64,000 nt of DNA from Apus apus (Eukaryota; Chordata; Aves; Apodiformes; Apodidae), in NCBI RefSeq assembly GCF_020740795.1, contig NC_067282.1, positions 130,257,132 through 130,321,131 of the forward strand, read 5' to 3'. How positions within the stretch are numbered: position 1 is the stretch's first letter; every line of letters starts with the position of its first letter. Under the pieces are notes generated by a model. That model was not told where the DNA came from, ran no database searches, and saw only the letters and a program-made list of their open reading frames with translations. A program made the position numbers and the translations under genes. Positions 58,201-64,000 of the stretch are shown here, piece after piece.

Positions 58201-61126
58201 CCACGCTGATCTATCGTTGATTCCTAAATAGCCTGGAAAAACTGTTAGATGAATCCACGTCCTTTGGCTTGAATTGGGTAGTAAATGCCTCTTGAATTAG
58301 TTGTAAGATTTTAATGCAGAGTGTTGTCTAGAGCATAACATCACAAGTTTAATTTCTATAGCTTTCTGCAGTGCTTGCAGGAAAGGTGTCTTGTTTAAAT
58401 ATTTAAGTGAGTCTTTGTACAGGTGATAAACAGAAATAGGAGCATGCAGGATAGCTCCTCTTCTCTGTTCTTCCAGCCCAATTCAGTAAATTGAGCCAGC
58501 AACAGAACTCTATGCTGAGTTATAACAACAAAAGTATGTTGTAGCATATTAATTTATTATCCCTTAATAGGGTTGTTATGGAATATGTAAGTTTTAAATT
58601 AACAGAACATTTTAAACTGTTTTGGCGATTTATGGCCACTTTCAGTTAATGGTTTATTAGTTGTTGTTAATGTTATGACAGTGCATGCTTCATCTTAAAA
58701 TAAGAAACAGGAGGCTGAGAATATTCCTGGGAATGACTGTTAGACTCTGATCAATAAGGAAGACTATAATCGCCCACACAGGGTGCATCTCACACAGTCA
58801 TTCTCTTTAGTGCAGCAAACAAGGGCATAACAAGGTCTGAAAGTTAGGAAAATGTCAAACTAGAATTACAGTATAACTTTTGCAACAGTGAAGGTAATTA
58901 CTTATCAGTCTGAATTGTCAGGAGATGGAGGTGAAATTTCCACCAGGGGATGTTTTAATTCAGCCACAAGTTAGTTCATAAGCTCACTACAGGATTTCCA
59001 AGGTAAAGTTCTCTAAGGACTGTCTTATATGTGACATCAGTCTATGTGATGACAATAGTTTATTCTGACCCTAAATTGACATCTCATTACACTGCCAAAT
59101 AAAAGAGCTGGGTCCATTCCTTCTTTTATTGATGGGGCCTCCCACACCTTCATTCCTCAGGGTAATCACCAGGGGTGATCAGCAGCAGGTAGATAGCTCA
59201 GATTGCTGTTAGAGATTAGGAGGAGTCAGCCTTAAAGGCCTCCATGAGGGCAGATGGACATCACCTGCCCAGCACAGTGCTGCAGGCCTGGATCCCCTTC
59301 TAGCTCCTGCTTGTGCTCTCTCTGGTGCTCTTAACTCTTGCTCTTGCACTGGGCTGCCTCTTACTCTCAGCTCCTCTCTCCTTGACCCATGCACTTGTTT
59401 CCCAGCTGTTCTTCTAGGCTGCAGTGATACTTCTGCTCTTTCCTCCAGGTTTGTTTCTCTTTACTGGCACCTTGATCTTGCTTTATAGCTTTGGCAGGTC
59501 CTGCCTCTGAACTGATGTCCCTGTAGGACTTGATTACACCGCTTCATGCTGTGTCAGCTGAGATGGGGGTCATGGTGCCTCAGGCAAAAGACCCATCCTG
59601 CTTTAAATGGGAAGTGGAAAATGGTTCACATGGGGAGAAGAAAACCATTTGGAAGGAATGGAGCATACACACACTACAAATCTTGACCACCACAGAGCTG
59701 ACTGTTTGGGCTAGTTTTTTTTCACATTTTCATAGTGCCAGTACTATTTTGTTTAATTGTTTAGCAAACAAAAGTGACTGCCAGCATCAGTGGATCAGAT
59801 CTGCAGGTAGTTGTCTCTTCTCCAGATGTTTGTCTTGATTTCCTCGCTTTAGAAATGCATAGCTGGAGGAAAGGGTTGTTTCCACTGGCTAAATTTACAT
59901 TTTAAATCTGTCTGTGAGGGAAATGAGTCTTGGTACAGAGGAACCAATGCTGATTCTGGCTGTTACCTTACTGAGAATGCTATGGTAGTAAGAAACTTTA
60001 TATGATACCTGGAAAAATTAGAAATGTGTTTTGTATTTCAGTTATCCAGATAAGGCATCTCTACAGCAGTTGGGGTCTTTCTTTGGGGCAGGAGAAGATT
60101 CCTTTGCAAATGCAAAAATCAAAATCATAAATGGAATATGTAAAATGATACAGGAAAAAGGGTAGAAGGAGAAGTTAGACAGGTTTCTGAAAATATGAGA
60201 TGAAGATGAGCGTTATCCAGTATGGGCTGGGAGGGAAGGGTGGAGAGGTCTTGGCAATGGTTCTTCAAAACAGGCAATAGGTGTTTCTCCTGGACCTTAG
60301 CTGTATTTAGCTTGTTAACTGTTTGCTGTCTTCCTACTTCTTTGACAATTTTTTTAATTACCTGTTGTTCCTTTGTTCTGCTTCCGTATATATTGTTTAC
60401 TGTGTGATTTTTGCTTCTCCCTTCTCCTCTTTTATTACATGTTATATCCAACCCTTCTTTCCACCTTTTCAGCCTTCTCTATGCTGTACTTCCCCCCATA
60501 GTCCCTGAATTGCATGTCTGTGGTACTTCCTGGTGTTTTATTCTAGTAATAAGTTGGGAGGTGCTAGCAGAAAAGCTTTTTCTTAAGTACTGTTCCAGAC
60601 CTGTGCTCTGGCCTAGCATGCTGTGAAGGGATATTAGGTAATAGAAAGCTTTGAGTCTACTAAGAGAATTCAGGCTTTGTTTATGTGTAAACTGTATCAT
60701 TGCAGAGTTGTGGATCTGTGAGGTTCAGTATCTCATCTAATGTGTGTGGAAAAGCCTTTATTCCAGGTCTCAGATGGAAGTAGACTTTCTCTGTAACCCA
60801 TTTTAGACAAGGAAGGGGATTATGTTTCTTCTGTTTTCCAGAGAAGTTAGCTGTGACTGTATTACTGTGAAGGTATTTTGAAATGCATCATGTGGGACAT
60901 TTAAAAAGCTTGACTTGCTCAGATCAGAACTCTGTGGGGTTTTTTTATTGCTCATCCTGACGGGTCAGACATGTGGGGACTGTTGTTACTTTGAAGGCAA
61001 ATGAAGGAGAGCAAAAAGCAAATTAAGAATTTCTTCTTTTCTTCCACAGATGTTGTCAACTTGGATCTGAAGTCTACCCTCAGGGTTCTATACAACCTGT
61101 TCACAAAGTACAAGAACATTGAATGA
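2462..61126 (+). CDS. PARVB: Beta-parvin (affixin), complete 13-exon coding region
   Basis: Beta-parvin is a cytoplasmic focal-adhesion adaptor. With ILK and PINCH it couples integrin tails to actin, and it also contacts paxillin, alpha-actinin and alpha-PIX (family knowledge). I joined 2462-2576, 26006-26095, 28670-28740, 35904-36006, 39115-39255, 40107-40222, 45862-45920, 47609-47628, 49283-49344, 51080-51148, 53269-53370, 56583-56655 and 61050-61126. This gives 1098 nt, or 365 codons plus TGA, with every intron GT-AG and all phases matching. Residues 1-38 are a basic N-terminus, about 88-195 are CH1, about 196-254 the linker and about 255-362 CH2. Human beta-parvin is 364 residues; the extra residue here lies before Met16. 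The start follows the family N-terminus (MSAAP, then MKKDESFLGKLGG) and is the first ATG after 1798. No residue is cysteine. The gene is intact, with no frameshift or internal stop. PARVA is excluded by EENEERTMID, KQLEEDLYDG and EAVHDLLRP, which are the beta versions. Confidence 0.97.
3699..3854 (+). other. Exon-like open segment in intron 1, unassigned
   Basis: 156 nt (52 codons) bounded by a possible acceptor (CTGTTTTTACTCAAG) and a strong donor (GTAAGT at 3855). It is open in phase 0-0 and has coding-like third positions. The frame reads AEEQQKRSRLPDDLICFSRK, then MVEKTRIQRGMPASHCKAVN and FIQKWF. It is not a known part of beta-parvin, and splicing it to exon 2 would give a stop at once. 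It could be a missed exon of another transcript, a retro-fragment or chance. Confidence 0.3.
5985..6056 (+). mobile_element. Possible decayed CR1 3' end
   Basis: The phrase AGCTAGATGATCCCTTAGC then TTCTTTTCAGACCTG resembles the CR1 3' phrase for 'tagatgatccct...ggtcccttccaacct', but the flanks are not recognisable. Confidence 0.3.
6115..6143 (+). repeat. (TA)n-T(n)-(TA)n tract
   Basis: Two TA runs flank a short T-run in intron 1. The tract is self-complementary and prone to length change. Confidence 0.85.
6303..6327 (+). repeat. Imperfect (TG)n repeat
   Basis: TG dinucleotides broken by one C, 160 nt after the TA tract. Confidence 0.8.
9784..10292 (-). other. Unidentified coding-like stretch, possibly a decayed element
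   Basis: Two overlapping minus-strand frames (9784-10194 and 10098-10292) stay open for 136 and 64 codons. One frame carries a basic segment (KNMDRLKTLKREQDLRFKK). I recognise no family and there is no convincing splice pattern. A single frameshift near 10150-10195 would merge the two into one longer frame, as in a decayed mobile-element gene. Chance open frames are an equal possibility. Confidence 0.25.
10869..10926. repeat. Short interspersed repeat, copy 2
   Basis: Same core as copy 1 (GGCCACTTGGTGATGGTACA, then CGCTGTCCCCACCAGTC). A gap of about 12 bases relative to copy 1 separates ATGCAGG from the core. It is in direct orientation, 10.8 kb downstream. Confidence 0.7.
14250..14780 (+). 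mobile_element. CR1 LINE, 5'-truncated 3' end
   Basis: Follows the CR1 3' region in order: GTGTCCAGTTTGGGGCTCC then CAGTACAGGCAAGACATGG, later GGTTCAGTCTGGACAAAGGG, GACAGGTTGCCGAGG, GGAGGTTTTCAGACATGA and CTGGAGGCCCTTTCCTACC. It ends in a decayed tail AATTATCCAATGATCTTATG, the degenerate form of the CR1 ATTCTATG terminal repeat. Many substitutions and small indels mark it as old. It is the longest mobile-element remnant in the window. Confidence 0.85.
25137..25205 (+). repeat. (AAT)23 perfect microsatellite
   Basis: 69 bases of uninterrupted AAT, 23 units, about 800 nt before exon 2 in intron 1. Such a long perfect trinucleotide array is likely to vary in length between individuals. Confidence 0.97.
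26006..26095 (+). CDS. PARVB: PARVB coding exon 2 (residues 39-68)
   Basis: 90 nt, phase 1 at both ends, so skipping it would keep the frame. Acceptor is CTCTCTTCAG and donor is GTAAAG. Encodes VSDLQEEGKNAIN, the conserved acidic linker ahead of CH1, then an N/S/T/M-rich stretch and HPEDTLL. The first codon (Val) is split with exon 1. Confidence 0.96.
26621..26764 (-). mobile_element. CR1 LINE 3' end fragment
   Basis: Read on the plus strand it begins TCATAGAACAGTTTGGGTTG, then GACCTTAAAGATCATCTAG, TGGGCAGAGACACCTCCCAT, AGACCAGGTTGTTCAAAGC and CCTTGAACACTTCCAGGGAT. This is the reverse complement of the CR1 3' terminus and the match to consensus is high, so it is fairly young. The 5' truncation point abuts a TACATATG simple repeat. 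Confidence 0.9.
26763..26804 (+). repeat. TACATATG/TGTACATA simple repeat
   Basis: Alternating CATATGTA units, later degenerate (TATGTATGTACATGTAGTAC). It sits exactly at the truncated 5' end of a CR1 copy and is strongly self-complementary. Confidence 0.85.
28670..28740 (+). CDS. PARVB: PARVB coding exon 3 (residues 69-92)
   Basis: 71 nt, entering in phase 1 and leaving in phase 0. Acceptor is ACTTGGACAG and donor is GTAGGA. Encodes EENEERTMIDP and then KEDPKFKELIK, the lead-in to the first helix of CH1. The EENEERTMID wording separates beta- from alpha-parvin (recalled family sequence). Confidence 0.95.
28741..35903 (+). other. PARVB: PARVB intron 3 (7.2 kb)
   Basis: GTAGGA to CTTTCAG. 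It holds the forward CR1 fragment at 30.3-30.7 kb. A 194-codon minus-strand open frame at 29229-29813 has no recognisable domain. The rest is AT-rich unique sequence. Confidence 0.9.
30310..30710 (+). mobile_element. CR1 LINE 3' end fragment
   Basis: Carries the CR1 3' landmarks in order: AAAGGCTGAGAGAGCTGGG, TTTAGCCCGGAGGAGA, CAATGACAGGACAAGGAGCA, GCAGGTTCAGCCTAAACAT, TTCTTTACTGTGAGAGTAAC, CTGCCCAGAGAGGTTGTGGA and CAGAGGTCCCTTCCAACC. The tail ends in a decayed terminal repeat near 30710. The left limit is approximate. Confidence 0.92.
35904..36006 (+). CDS. PARVB: PARVB coding exon 4 (residues 93-126, CH1 start)
   Basis: 103 nt after a T-rich acceptor (TTTACTTTCAG), with donor GTGAGT. Encodes VLIDWINDVL, VEERIIVKQL and EEDLYDGQVLQKLL. 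These are the first CH1 helices, including the DGQVL signature common to CH domains. The frame stays open past the donor to a TGA at 36177, so retention of this intron would truncate the protein inside CH1. Confidence 0.97.
36215..36242 (+). repeat. Perfect 12-bp inverted repeat with 4-nt loop
   Basis: TTTCATGGACTA (36215-36226), AGTA loop, TAGTCCATGAAA (36231-36242). It lies in intron 4, 209 nt after the exon 4 donor and 36 nt after the TGA that would end a retained-intron product. Confidence 0.9.
37175..37316 (+). mobile_element. CR1 LINE 3' end fragment
   Basis: Begins CCCTGGAAGTGTTCTAGGCC, continues with GGCTTTGAGCAGCCTGGTC and TAGTGGGAGGCGTCCCTGCC, and ends CCAACCCAAACCGTTCTATG then ATTCTATATG, the CR1 terminal repeat. 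It is the same subfamily as the reverse copy at 26.6 kb, and the two could pair as inverted repeats in one transcript. Confidence 0.92.
37966..37989 (+). repeat. (TA)n(TG)n compound microsatellite
   Basis: ATATATATATATG then TGTGTGTA in intron 4. Confidence 0.85.
39115..39255 (+). CDS. PARVB: PARVB coding exon 5 (residues 127-173, CH1 middle)
   Basis: 141 nt, phase 1 at both ends, with acceptor CAAATACAG and donor GTAAGA. Encodes LNVAEVTQSEIGQKQKL, TVLEAVHDLLRP and a Trp-containing strand IKWNVD. At the position where I recall cysteine in the human protein (AGCK) this sequence has arginine (ADRK). Confidence 0.96.
39256..40106 (+). other. PARVB: PARVB intron 5 (0.85 kb)
   Basis: GTAAGA to CCTGCAG. 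The shortest intron; nothing recognised in it. Confidence 0.9.
40107..40222 (+). CDS. PARVB: PARVB coding exon 6 (residues 174-212, CH1 end)
   Basis: 116 nt, entering in phase 1 and leaving in phase 0, with acceptor TTCCCTGCAG and donor GTGAGT. Encodes IHGKNL, ILHLLVALAMHFRAPIRLPE and then VQVVVVR. This is the core C-terminal helix of CH1 and the Val-rich run that closes the domain. Confidence 0.97.
44949..44995 (-). mobile_element. Possible short CR1 remnant
   Basis: CATAGTTTTGGAAGGGACCT then CCAGGGGT resembles the reverse complement of a CR1 tail. It is too short to be sure. Confidence 0.3.
45375..45409 (+). repeat. Perfect 14-bp inverted repeat with 7-nt loop
   Basis: CTCCAGTGTGTCAG (45375-45388), AGCTTTG loop, CTGACACACTGGAG (45396-45409). 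It lies in intron 6, about 450 nt before exon 7. No T-run follows, so it is not a terminator. Confidence 0.92.
45636..45650 (+). repeat. Short (AC)n tract
   Basis: ATACACACACACACA in intron 6, about 210 nt before exon 7. Confidence 0.75.
45862..45920 (+). CDS. PARVB: PARVB coding exon 7 (residues 213-231, inter-CH linker)
   Basis: 59 nt, entering in phase 0 and leaving in phase 2, with acceptor TCCCTTTCCAG and donor GTAAGT. Encodes KREGLLQTTHVTEELTTTT, a Thr-rich linker between the CH domains. The Thr run offers possible phosphorylation sites (inference). Confidence 0.94.
45921..47608 (+). other. PARVB: PARVB intron 7 (1.7 kb)
   Basis: GTAAGT to ACTTGCAG. Nothing recognised beyond unique AT-rich sequence. 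Confidence 0.9.
47609..47628 (+). CDS. PARVB: PARVB coding exon 8, 20-nt micro-exon (residues 232-238)
   Basis: Only 20 nt, entering in phase 2 and leaving in phase 1, with acceptor TGACTTGCAG and donor GTGAGT. Encodes the rest of Glu232 and then MMMGRF, which fits the family motif TTTTEMMMGRF across exons 7-8. Both splice sites are strong and the phase sum with its neighbours is exact. Exon 7 joined directly to exon 9 reads Glu-Ala-stop. Confidence 0.93.
47629..49282 (+). other. PARVB: PARVB intron 8 (1.65 kb)
   Basis: GTGAGT to GTAACCAG. It contains an A-run near 48606-48618. Nothing else is recognised. Confidence 0.9.
49283..49344 (+). CDS. PARVB: PARVB coding exon 9 (residues 239-259, CH2 entry)
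   Basis: 62 nt, entering in phase 1 and leaving in phase 0, with acceptor CCTGTAACCAG and donor GTGAAG. Encodes ERDAFDTLFDHAPDKLSVVK. This is the short N-terminal helix and linker leading into CH2, the region known in parvins to contribute to paxillin LD-motif binding (family knowledge). Confidence 0.96.
49345..51079 (+). other. PARVB: PARVB intron 9 (1.7 kb)
   Basis: GTGAAG to TTTATAG. It holds the reverse CR1 fragment at 50.62 kb. Confidence 0.9.
50621..50730 (-). mobile_element. CR1 LINE 3' end fragment, different subfamily
   Basis: Read on the plus strand: ATCACAGAATCATAGAATCA, then CATGGTTGGAAGGGACCTTG and AAGATCATCAAGTCCAACC. This is the reverse complement of a CR1 3' end with the AGAATCAT tail. 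The wording differs from the 26.6 and 37.2 kb copies. The far limit is uncertain because the sequence fades after about 50720. Confidence 0.85.
51080..51148 (+). CDS. PARVB: PARVB coding exon 10 (residues 260-282, CH2)
   Basis: 69 nt, phase 0 at both ends, with acceptor TCTTTTATAG and donor GTAGGA. Encodes SLITFVNKHLNKLNLEV and TELETQ, the first main helix of CH2. Skipping would keep the frame but remove a structural helix. Confidence 0.97.
51149..53268 (+). other. PARVB: PARVB intron 10 (2.1 kb)
   Basis: GTAGGA to TATGTAG. Nothing recognised. Confidence 0.9.
53269..53370 (+). CDS. PARVB: PARVB coding exon 11 (residues 283-316, CH2)
   Basis: 102 nt, phase 0 at both ends, with acceptor TTTCTATGTAG and donor GTGGGT. 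Encodes FADGVYLVLLMGLLEDYFVP, which holds the CH-domain DG(V/Q)xL signature. It continues with LHNFYLTPESFDQK on the ILK-facing side. Confidence 0.97.
53371..56582 (+). other. PARVB: PARVB intron 11 (3.2 kb)
   Basis: GTGGGT to CTTTCAG. A 144-codon minus-strand open frame at 53877-54311 has no recognisable domain. Nothing else is seen. Confidence 0.9.
56583..56655 (+). CDS. PARVB: PARVB coding exon 12 (residues 317-340, CH2)
   Basis: 73 nt, entering in phase 0 and leaving in phase 1, with acceptor TACCTCTTTCAG and donor GTATGG. Encodes VHNVAFAFELMQDGGLKKPK and ARPE, the long CH2 helix and following loop, a conserved part of the ILK-binding surface in parvins. Confidence 0.97.
56656..61049 (+). 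other. PARVB: PARVB intron 12 (4.4 kb)
   Basis: GTATGG to TTCCACAG. No mobile element or repeat recognised. Open frames are short and look random. Confidence 0.9.
61050..61126 (+). CDS. PARVB: PARVB coding exon 13 (residues 341-365, stop codon)
   Basis: 77 nt including TGA at 61124-61126, entering in phase 1 after acceptor TTTCTTCCACAG. Encodes DVVNLDLKSTLRVLYNLFTK and YKNIE. This last CH2 helix is the most conserved parvin segment. The C-terminus is Ile-Glu where I recall Val-Glu in human. Confidence 0.97.
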
Positions 61127-61179
61127 TCCTGGAAGCTGCTGAGGTCTTCATCCCTCCAGCCTCCTTAGGCAGATATTAC

Positions 61180-61185
61180 AATAAA
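61180..61185 (+). terminator. PARVB: PARVB poly(A) signal AATAAA
   Basis: Canonical AATAAA 54 nt after the stop codon, followed about 20-35 nt later by a GT-rich stretch (CGTTGTGCC), the usual downstream element. It predicts cleavage near 61200 and a 3' UTR of only about 75-80 nt. I saw no other AATAAA or ATTAAA up to 64000, although variant signals (for example AGTAAA near 62094 and 62543) could support longer forms. Confidence 0.75.
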
Positions 61186-62135
61186 CACACCCTCTGCACG
61201 CTCCCGTTGTGCCTTATGCTGTACTTCATGCATCCTTTTTACAGTTGCTGTGTCTTTCTGTAGCTGTTTGTATGACAATCCCACTAAAAATAATGCACGT
61301 GTATTCTCTAGGTCACTTGAAAATGTGTAGATATTTCACACCTTCACCGGAAGAAACTGTTGAGTCTGATGTTTGTTATGGTCAACAAATATTCTTTTGA
61401 TAAAGGAGATATACCACTAACTACTTTAGTAAGCAGGGAAAATGTGATGTTCCTCATGGCTGGAGACTATTTGATTCTTCAATAGGCTTTCTTTTGCATA
61501 CTCCTTGGTTGCAACTGGCATTTGATGATTTTCCAGGCTTAAATGTTAGCAATAGAAAATCAGCATTGGAATTTATTTAGAAGCTGAGCCTTTTCTGTTA
61601 AATAAGGTTTTGTATGTTCTGTTGAGTGGGTGGGACTGAGGGGAATTACAGGCTCTATCTGAAGCTAAAGGCAAAAGCTTCAGATCTTATGTTAACCTCA
61701 TGCTACTCAGTGTTACTTCCATTCAGTGTTTACACAGACTAAGTCTCACAATGGCATGACCAGCTAGTCTTTTGATATCTGTTTTTTATTTCATCTCCTT
61801 TCTAGGATAAATTTGATTGCTAGAGCCACTGTCATCCATTAAGCATGCAGCTTCAACCAGGTCAGTCAGGAGCTGGTCAAAGAGGTACAAGCTGGCTTAC
61901 TGCATTTTGCTCCCAGTCCTTTCTGTAACATACACAGGGAATGATCAGCTTGAGAGTTTAAAGGCTGACTCTTCATTTCACGTAGCTAAGTTAAAGGGTC
62001 AGGTTCATTCCTGTTAAGAGTTACTTGCAGTTGTACAGTTCTGGGGATCAGGCTTTTGTAAAGAATTTTTAATGTAGATTCATTCCTAAAGAGTAAAACT
62101 GAATTCCTGTGTAAATAAGAGCTTGCCTGTACTTA

Positions 62136-62189
62136 TGGCTTGCACTGGGCTATGCATATATATATGTGTGGTATACATAGTGCAAGCCA
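62136..62189 (+). repeat. 11-bp inverted repeat around a TA/TG tract
   Basis: TGGCTTGCACT (62136-62146) and AGTGCAAGCCA (62179-62189) enclose 32 nt rich in TATATG. It lies about 1 kb past the PARVB stop. The transcript would fold into a hairpin with a large loop. Confidence 0.85.
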
Positions 62190-64000
62190 AAGGTTAGCAC
62201 TCAAGTGTGAAGCTTTTCAGTGATCAGTGATGCTTCGAACTCATTTCAGCAAGTTGCCCTTTGCCATCCCAAGAAATACTCTGCTGGGCACTGGCCTATT
62301 CCTGTAATCTTTTAAGCTGTTATGGATTTTAGTGTGAATCTGTTTTTTTAAAAGGATTGCTAGATTTATTCAGTAAACTCCAGGTATCCCATCATTCTTA
62401 ACAGGTTTCATCTGTAGAGAGTTGTTGGCTGGTGATTTGCTAGGTGCAGCAGTGTGTACAAGGAGGCTGTGCTGGAACATGAGCCTCTGAGTAGACTTTT
62501 GAGGAGAGCTCTGCAAAGGAAATGGAATTATAACTTCCAGAGTAAATGATTAGTGGAATATGTATATAGTAGCAGTCCTTTGCTTGGAGCGTATAGGGGA
62601 GAGATTTGACTAGTGCTTTTATGTATCAGAGCAGCAATTCTTTTATGGGCAGCTGTGATTTTTTGTGAAACATCAGGCAGAGTGCCCCAAAGAGGAGGCA
62701 GGTAGTAATGCTCTGCTCCATGGGCTTACTTGAGTCCTGTTGTAAGTAGACATCTTCTTTCCCTAAAAATGGATTTCTTACACCAAACAGTTACCCTTCT
62801 GAGTTCAAAAGGAAACATGCTGTTTGAGTGGCATAATTTTACAATTGGGATTTTCTCCTTCCATCCTCAAACATTTTTGAATCTTAAAGAGGAGAAAGGA
62901 GCTTCTGTTTCTTTGTTTCATATTTTTGGGTTGTGAGTTCTTGTATTTGAATTAATTGGGTCACCTCCTCTCACACCTCCAAAACAAAGATGGAAGGAAG
63001 TTGCCCTTTCTTTCCATGAAAAATTCTTATCTCCTCTGCTCTGTAAGTTTCTGTGGGGAATCATTGCTTGCCTGTACTTTAGGAGGTAGCTGGCCTCTCA
63101 ATATTTAGGCAGAGCCTACAGCAATTGGACTTGAATTGCAAACAGTTCTACTTGATTTTAGCATGACTAGCAATTTTTACAGAGGAGGTACTAAGACCAG
63201 GTGGTTCAGTGCTCCTGGCAAGTTAATGAAATTGGTCTATCTTTTTGTGCTGTGAAATAAGGGTATTGTGAGGCTGGAAGGTGACTGAACTGAAAGGTCT
63301 CTCAAACTTTCATTTTAATGCAGTGCTGTTTGTGGGAACCAAGTCTGTTAAAGAGCTGTCATTCCAGCCACCTCCCTTCAGGTGATGCGGAAGTGCTAAC
63401 GCTGTTTATATTCTTTGAGTTGCTGGGAAAGGCCTCCAGAGAATCTAGTTTTTTAAATTGCAAGCAATATTAGTATCAAAAGCTAACAGAAAATAGAGAG
63501 AGGAGGCTGGTAAGAGCAGTTTGGCTTTGGAAGAGGGAATGGCTGTTTCTGAGATGGAATTATACGGGTGGCATCTTCATTGCATGTGAGCAGATGTGAA
63601 CATACCACCAAGTTTTAAAGAGTCTCTTTAATTGAATTATGTGTTTCTGGTCACTCTGAGTCTCTCCTCTACAACCTGAGGCATCTCTTTCAGCATTCCT
63701 CACATTAGTATCTCTGTCAGTCAAGACTGCAGGCTTGATGCCCTGAACAAGTTGGGGGCAGGTGACATACCCTGTTTTGTTATGTTTTTAAGTCTGTTGT
63801 TAAATGTTGCACAGGGAAAATACATTTTGCGTTCCTTGGCTACTTGTTGCCTAGCCAGCTCTCTCTTCATATAGATGCTGTATTTATTGTTAACCAGATT
63901 TGGAACAGGGTGGATTTAACTGAGCTGGAGCTTCATCCCAATCAGTCCAGTTTCCAGGCAGAGCAATGTAGGTAAAGCTTCTTTAAACACCTGCTTTTGT

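Larger units (their letters stand above)
61127..64000. other. PARVB 3' UTR and downstream flank
   Basis: The first ~75 nt are predicted 3' UTR up to the poly(A) site near 61200. The rest is AT-rich flank with the 11-bp inverted repeat at 62136. PARVG follows PARVB in vertebrates, but none of its coding sequence was recognised before 64000. Confidence 0.65.

Noticed and set aside
63880..63975. Possible PARVG first exon ending in GTAAAG at the right edge
   Set aside because: The translated frames do not resemble the PARVG N-terminus and the exon could not be bounded.

Overview
This window is vertebrate nuclear DNA and most likely comes from a bird. It holds one complete, forward-strand, intron-split gene. 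Several CR1-type LINE 3' ends lie in its introns, and CR1 is the dominant interspersed repeat of bird genomes (crocodilians and turtles also carry it). There are no bacterial-type operons, CRISPR arrays, insertion sequences or recognisable tRNA or rRNA genes. The exact species cannot be read from the sequence alone.

The gene is PARVB (beta-parvin, affixin). Thirteen coding exons between 2462 and 61126, all with GT-AG introns and consistent phases, join into an open frame of 1098 nt. It encodes 365 residues with no cysteine: a basic N-terminal segment, a first calponin-homology domain (CH1, exons 3/4-6), a linker (exons 7-8) and a second (CH2, exons 9-13). CH2 carries the integrin-linked-kinase binding face. 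The protein matches remembered human beta-parvin (364 residues) nearly residue for residue, with one extra residue in the extreme N-terminus. Parvin, ILK and PINCH form a focal-adhesion complex that links integrins to actin.

Layout. 1-1800: upstream flank with no supported gene; the first ~130 bases hold one copy of a short interspersed repeat. 1820-3060: CpG island, promoter region and exon 1. 2577-26005: 23.4-kb first intron with a good CR1 copy (14250-14780), a second copy of the short repeat (~10.87 kb), a (AAT)23 microsatellite and one unexplained exon-like open stretch (3699-3854). 26006-61126: exons 2-13, with four more CR1 3' ends (26.6, 30.3, 37.2 and 50.6 kb), simple repeats and two strong hairpins. 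61127-64000: a short 3' UTR with one canonical poly(A) signal at 61180, then flanking DNA in which no neighbouring gene could be identified.

I found no new biological system. The best second-look items are the 20-nt exon 8, whose skipping makes an immediate stop; the exon-like segment in intron 1; the potential G-quadruplex just upstream of the start codon; three perfect inverted repeats; and the two-copy short repeat.
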